From contig KQ481950.1 in NCBI GenBank assembly GCA_001430745.1, forward strand, positions 679,456-690,285: a DNA stretch of 10,830 nt, given 5' to 3'. Position 1 is the stretch's first letter. Every line of letters starts with the position of its first letter. Shown here in pieces: positions 6,505 through 10,830 of the stretch. This DNA comes from Auxenochlorella pyrenoidosa. Its lineage: Eukaryota; Chlorophyta; Trebouxiophyceae; Chlorellales; Chlorellaceae. A program made the translations under genes and the position numbers. The notes beneath the pieces are model-generated. The model did not search any database, had not been told where the DNA came from, and saw only the letters and a program-made list of their open reading frames with translations.

Positions 6505-8681
6505 TCACGGATGCTGGCCCAGAACCATGCACTTGAGGAAGGCATACAGCGGCGCATTGTCCCGGTGCTTCTCCACTGCCAGCGGATTCTCCATCATCTC
6601 GCGGCCGGCCTTCAGCGCCTGCGTCGCCGAGGGTTGGGCAGGACAGCGTGCCGGTGAACACCCAGCAGGCAGCAACGGTTAGGGGGGGACGCCAAGCATG
6701 CCAGGGCCCCTGCATGAGCCTCCACGTCTTTGCGCTCCTCTGAGAGTGAAAGGGCTCGCAGGCAGGAGGGGCCAGGCCAGCGCGAGCACCGCCCGCCCGG
6801 CGTGTGCTGGCATGGTGTCCCTACGCGCATGCTCCCCTGCACTCGCACGTGCCGCCCCGATGTCAGCTGGTCGCGCTGCCAGCTGGCGACGCCCGCGCAG
6901 CACCCACCAGCGGGTCCATGGAGCCCTGAGCCGCCAGCGGGTCGCGCATCACTGCATCCATGTTCATGGCCCCCAGCACGCCGAACTGCTGGGAAGGCAG
7001 GCAGGGGTGTGGGCGCAGGCGGCGCAGAGCTGGGTCGCAGGTTGGTGGCACGGGGAAGGCCAGCGTGTGTCCTGAGCTGCGAGGCAGGCTGCGTCAAGAA
7101 ATGCCCGCGGGCGTGGGAAGCAGTGGCAATGCAGGCTGGTTGGCACGATGACATCGCGCAGTCCAGCTGTGCCAGCTGGCTGGCAACAACACAGCAGCCA
7201 TCAGCATCGCGGCGATTCCGGCCCTCCTCACACCTGCTTGCTCCACTCCTGCTTGATGGCTGCCAGCACAGCGGGGTCGTGGGTCGCCTCCTCCTGTGCA
7301 ACCATGCTGCGCATGATTGCCACCCCAGCATCCATGCTGCAGTGAGCCGTACAGGCCGAGGGCTCAAGGGGTCTGCTCGGCATGAGGCAAAGCGCAGGCC
7401 TTCCTGTGCGGCGGCGTCGCCCACATGCCCCCCCGCTCCTGGCAGGCCAACTCAACCCTTTTGGCCCACCATACCAGCGCGATACCTCACCCTTGCAGCA
7501 TCATGTCCAGGTTGGTGTTGGCCTCCAGCCTGCACACAGGGCCCCCAAAGCGCAGCTTCGATGCAGGCGCTGCCCCCATGCGCGCTCCCTGCACCCAGGC
7601 TCCCATCCCGTCGGCAGACGGGCAGGCAGGAACGCACAGCAGCGCTGATGATGGCCGGCCATGCCAGATGGCCGGGAATGCCATCAGCAACGCGCATTGC
7701 TTAGCTTCAGGGTACGGGTGCCAGGCGCTTGGGCCGTGCGGCACCTCCTTGCACGTCCTGCCAGGTGCCCGCGGCATCGGCACGCGCCTGCCTGCAGGCA
7801 GCGCATGCCCTGCCCCGCCCGCTCACAGATGCACCGCCTGCAGCCGCAGCATCTTCTGGCCCAGCGGGTCGTCCTTGGCCAGCCGCACCCGCGCCATGAT
7901 CACCTTGAGCTTCTCCGCCACCCGCTCAAAGCGCTCCTGGCCGGACCGGGCTGGGGGTTGCGGCGTGAAGAAGACACGAGCGGGTGCAGCCAGGGAGGCA
8001 TCATGGCGCAAACAAGAGAGCGCATGCTGTTAGCACGGCCAGCGGGCCCACACGTGCTGAAATCGCAAACCCAGCGGATGGCACACGAGCTGGATTCAGC
8101 TGAAACTGGTTCTTGTAGGTTCTTGGGACTCACCAGGCAGAGCTTCTTGCCCTCGATGTCGAGTTCGCCGAACTTTCCAATCGTGCCAATCAGCTGTGAG
8201 AGCTTGTCGTACGCGCTACAGTCAGGGCGCCGGTGCAGGCAGAAGCACAAGGTCGGGGTGTGCAGCCTTTCATGCAGCATACTGTACCACAACCCGGCGT
8301 CCCAGGCTGGAAGGTCCAGAGAGCGCTCTGAGCACTTCAATGCCCTTTCACAGCGCTGGCAGCGTCACTTACTCGTGCACCTCCTGCTGGAAAATGTCCG
8401 ACTGCAGCAGGGACAGGGGCAGGCAGCGAATGCTCTGTCTAGAAATAAGAAGAACCAAGCAGGCACTGGTGTTGACATCGTCCACCAGAGCGCACCTCAA
8501 ACAGAGGGCTGTCACAGTCGTCAAAGCTGCGTGCCCTGAGCTCCCGACGCCGCTGCCGCTGCTGCACGTGCCACACGTAGCTGCCTGCCGGACTTGACGC
8601 CCGATCTCGCAGAGCCGTCATCCGCTGTTTGCCAGCGTAATGCACTGAAGGAGGCTGGGGTCCGGCCACCGAGGCAAACAT
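6505..8681 (-). CDS. DUF1825-like protein with STI1/DP-like C-terminus, paralogue A (complete)
   Basis: Function unknown. Exons in transcript order: 8681-8496, 8434-8373, 8215-8134, 7936-7827, 7529-7491, 7336-7234, 6985-6908, 6618-6505; 774 nt, 257 aa, all phases close. The ATG at 8681-8679 is in a good context (gtagccATG). Residues 1-72 are basic and could be an organelle-targeting extension. Residues about 73-175 (QSDIFQQEV, GKFGELDIEGKK, EKLKVIMARVRLAKDDP, LEANTNLDMMLQ) resemble DUF1825, a small family I recall from cyanobacteria and their phages. Residues about 176-257 hold Asp/Asn-Pro-centred helices (HDPAVLAAIKQEW, MRDPL, MENPLAVEKHRDN) that look like the STI1/DP modules of Hop and Hip co-chaperones. 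Both domain calls are from memory of the families. Exon 5 is only 39 nt and intron 1 only 61 nt. Exon 1 is the least certain, lacking a paralogue in view. The stop is TGA at 6507-6505. Confidence 0.72.
6619..6673 (-). repeat. Conserved intron-7 block shared with 9523-9577
   Basis: The 55 nt next to the exon 8 acceptor in paralogue A match 9523-9577 in paralogue B at 51 of 55 positions by my count. The adjacent 114-nt coding exon 8 matches at about 93 of 114 positions. The block includes the acceptor, the pyrimidine-containing tract and probably the branch site. A short hairpin can be drawn within it (GGCA...TGCC on the transcript strand). Confidence 0.7.
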
Positions 8682-9408
8682 GGCTACGAAGAGGTGCGCC
8701 CTTGGGAGAGACAACGACACCCCTTGAGGCCGAAATTTAGGGATCGCACAGCTGCTTTTGGAAGCGATCTAACAGGGGCAGGAGCAGGGTTGACGAGGAA
8801 TGGCGCCAGAAAGGTGGCGCCAGCCCAGCGTGGGCGTCGGCACCATACCGGCCGCCATGGTGGCCCTGCACCTGTGGCACGAGGTCTCTCAGTCGTTCAA
8901 TCATCGGCTTAAACGATTACTGGAAGCAGCTGATTGACTCTGACATTGCCAAGGCGAAAACCTAAACTCTTGAAGTGGCTTGGGGGCGCGTTGCGCTGCA
9001 GATATACTGCGCATCCCACCGCATCAAAGTCGCCCTGGCCTTACCCTGGCCCCCCCACCACCGTGCAAGTTTCGACATCACAATGCGCATGTTTTCACCT
9101 TTCCACTGCGCTAGCATCACTGCATCAATCACCATCATGCTACCACCTTCCTTGCGAGATGGCCCGCCAGTTGCAAAGGAAATGCTCGGAGCAAGCTCTG
9201 GTGCCGCTCCTGCTGCCTTGAGGGATCGTTGTCCCGCAGTAACCAAATGGGGCTACCTGTCACCTCACTCCATGCAATGCAAAGTGCAGCAGCTTGGCAC
9301 AATAAAATGGAGTAAAGGGCGCAGTTGGGGGAGGAGCTGGGGAGGCACAAGGAGCATTGCGGAGGCAGCGCTTGGTACGCAGCATGCTCAGCGCGGCACC
9401 TCTCCACG
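8682..9408. other. Spacer between paralogues: A promoter side and B 3' flank
   Basis: No gene supported. It should contain the 5' UTR and promoter of paralogue A (near 8682) and the 3' UTR of paralogue B (near 9408). I found no minus-strand TGTAA after the stop of B in this stretch, so its signal may be a variant. Parts of about 9030-9240 resemble the 3' flank of A near 6150-6310. Confidence 0.6.
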
Positions 9409-10783
9409 TCATGGCCGCTGGCCCCGAACCATGGCCTTGAGGAAGGCATACAGCGGTTCGTTGTCTCGGTACTTCTCCATTGCTAGAGGATTCTCCAGCA
9501 CCTCGTGGGCTGCCTTGAGTGCCTGCAGCGCCAAGGGTTGGGCAGGACAGCGTGCCAGTGAACACCCAGCAGGCAGCCTGAGGAAGCCGCTGCCTGCTAG
9601 GGGGTCCGGACTCGCCCCCGTCACGTCCGACCAGGGCTCGGTGACATGTAGGGTAGGCAGGGAAGCGCAGGCGCCGCACAGCGCATGCTGGCAACGCGCC
9701 CCAGCGCGCGTGCTCTCCCGGCATGCAAGCCTCTTTGCTTGCAGCGCGCTGCGCTGCCAGATGGCCATGCTAACAATTCCCGCGCAGCACCCACCTGCGG
9801 GTCCATGGAGCCCTGCGCCACCAGCGGGTCGCGCATCATCGCATCCACATTCATGGCCCCCACCATCTGAAACTGCAGGGAGGGCGGGGAGAGGAGCGGG
9901 CGCAGACCAGCGCTGAGCCGAGGCGCAGCCGGCCAGGCCAGCACGCACGCTGGGTTTCAGCTCGGGCGGCGGCAGGAGATGCCTGGGCCGGACGCCGGAT
10001 GCGACAGCTGTGCAGGCTGGCGCGAGCGTGGCAGCTTCATGCAGCCCCAGGGTGCACCCAAGCTGGCACTGCTATTGATTCCCGCAACGCCGCGGCGCCG
10101 CTCAGCCCTCTCCGTGCTGCGCCCCTCCTCGCACCCGCTCGGCCCACTCCCGCTTGATGGCTGCCAGCACAGCGGGGTCGCATGTCGCCTCCTCTCGTGC
10201 AATCACGCTGCGCATGTCTGCCAGCGTCGCCTCCATGCTGCAGGGTGCCGCAGTGGACGAGGGGCACAGGAGGCCTGCTCGGCAATCTTGGCGCCACCGC
10301 ATTTCAGGGCACCGCCATTGCATCGCTAAACCCCTGATCGGCAAGCACTTGGCAGGCCACACCAGCCCCTCCAGCCCTCTACAAAAGCGTAGTGCCCCAC
10401 CCTTGCAGCATCATGTCCATGTTTGTGTTGGCCTCCAGCCTGCACACAGGGGCCGCCATGGCGCAGCTTCAGTGGGAGCGCTCCCCACGCGCACGATGCA
10501 CGATCGCGACAGCGCCTGCGGTGGCCGTGCACTTCCCGGCTGGTTTGTGCTCGTGGCAGCTGGCGCCTGCAGGGGCACCGGCACCTCCCGACACGCCCCC
10601 CAGCCAAGCACAAGGTCCACCTTAGTGCCTGCCGTCACTGCGTGCCCCGCCCTGCCCCGCCCCGCCCGCTCACATCTGCACCGCCTGCAGCCGCAGCATC
10701 TCCTGGCCCAGCGGGTCGTCCTTGGCCAGCCGCACCCGCGCCATGTTCACCTTCAGCTTCTCCACCAGCCCCTCGACGCGCTC
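9409..10783 (-). CDS. DUF1825-like protein, paralogue B (last five exons, 5' partial)
   Basis: Tandem paralogue of the gene at 6505-8681. Exons in transcript order: 10783-10674, 10439-10401, 10237-10135, 9872-9795, 9522-9409. Their lengths (110, 39, 103, 78, 114 nt) and phases are identical to exons 4-8 of paralogue A, giving 147 residues in view plus TGA. I count roughly 74% amino-acid identity to A. Conserved blocks include MARVRLAKDDPLGQ, LEANTN, DPAVLAAIK, VAQGSMDP and DNEPLYAFLK. The exons matching A's first three (N-terminal extension and the start of the DUF1825-like part) must lie beyond the right edge; the window ends in the intron upstream of 10783. No frame breaks are seen, so it appears functional. 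The exon 7 acceptor has a single AG, unlike A. Confidence 0.72.
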
Positions 10784-10796
10784 CTGGCGGGGTGGT

Positions 10797-10815
10797 GGGT
10801 GGGTGGGTGGGTGGG
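10797..10815 (+). repeat. (GGGT)n tract in paralogue B intron
   Basis: Five GGG triplets separated by single T form the pyrimidine tract (CCCA repeats on the transcript strand) before the acceptor at 10785-10784. It has G-quadruplex potential on the + strand. Confidence 0.8.
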
Positions 10816-10830
10816 TGTATGTTGTTTGTA

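Larger units (their letters stand above)
6505..10783 (-). repeat. Head-to-tail tandem gene duplication (paralogues A and B)
   Basis: Two copies of one intron-containing gene lie in the same direction, with stop codons 2904 bp apart (6505 and 9409). Exon sizes and phases are identical for exons 4-8. Similarity runs beyond the coding part. Intron 7 contains a near-identical block, the donor region of intron 4 is conserved, and the 3' flanks share weaker similarity (for example around 6247-6300 and 9175-9230, with the shared string GAGCAAGCT). This shows duplication at DNA level with introns, not retroposition. More copies could follow to the right. Confidence 0.85.

Noticed and set aside
6730..7704. 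324-residue plus-strand open frame
   Set aside because: Antisense to paralogue A exons 5-7; the matching exon pattern in paralogue B proves the minus strand is coding.
7820..7832. Stop TGA at the end of exon 4 in paralogue A (and at 10671-10676 in B) as a true gene end
   Set aside because: The TGA is created by a phase-2 GTGAGC donor in both copies; splicing to the 39-nt exon restores a frame conserved between paralogues.
1..10830. Transposon, virus, CRISPR or tRNA genes
   Set aside because: No terminal repeats, transposase, integrase or capsid motifs, regularly spaced repeats, or cloverleaf pattern was seen on either strand.

Overview
The window looks like nuclear DNA of a green alga, most likely a Chlorella-like trebouxiophyte. 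The DNA is GC-rich. Every gene is cut into short exons by introns of about 60-350 nt, nearly all with GT...AG ends. The chlorophyte poly(A) signal TGTAA sits after stop codons, and the encoded proteins are typical of plastids. The class-level placement is inferred from protein resemblance recalled from memory, not from a search. No bacterial operon, RNA gene, CRISPR array or transposon was found.

Layout. (1) 50-2217, + strand: the last six exons of homogentisate solanesyltransferase (HST), the prenyltransferase of plastoquinone synthesis; its 5' part lies off the left edge. (2) 2218-3093: a convergent intergenic region. A perfect inverted repeat (2533-2552) places one TGTAA on each strand and could end both neighbouring transcripts. 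(3) 3094-5824, - strand: a complete eight-exon plastid acyl-ACP thioesterase gene (372 aa), with all five expected catalytic residues at the expected spacing. (4) 5825-6504: thioesterase promoter side plus the 3' flank of the next gene. (5) 6505-8681, - strand: a complete eight-exon gene (257 aa) whose middle resembles the cyanobacterial DUF1825 family and whose C-terminus resembles STI1/DP co-chaperone helices. (6) 8682-9408: spacer. (7) 9409-10783, - strand: the last five exons of a tandem paralogue of gene 5, with the same exon sizes and phases; its 5' exons lie off the right edge.

Exon boundaries were worked out by hand from splice sites, phase and family conservation. Each complete chain closes in frame: HST 798 nt, thioesterase 1119 nt, paralogue A 774 nt. 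HST and the thioesterase both supply plastid lipid metabolism (plastoquinone; release of free fatty acids). The DUF1825-like pair has a cyanobacterial flavour and may also be plastid-targeted, but its function is unknown. The most notable points are this tandem pair with an unusual domain combination, an intron block between the copies that is better conserved than the neighbouring exon, and the palindromic two-strand poly(A) element.
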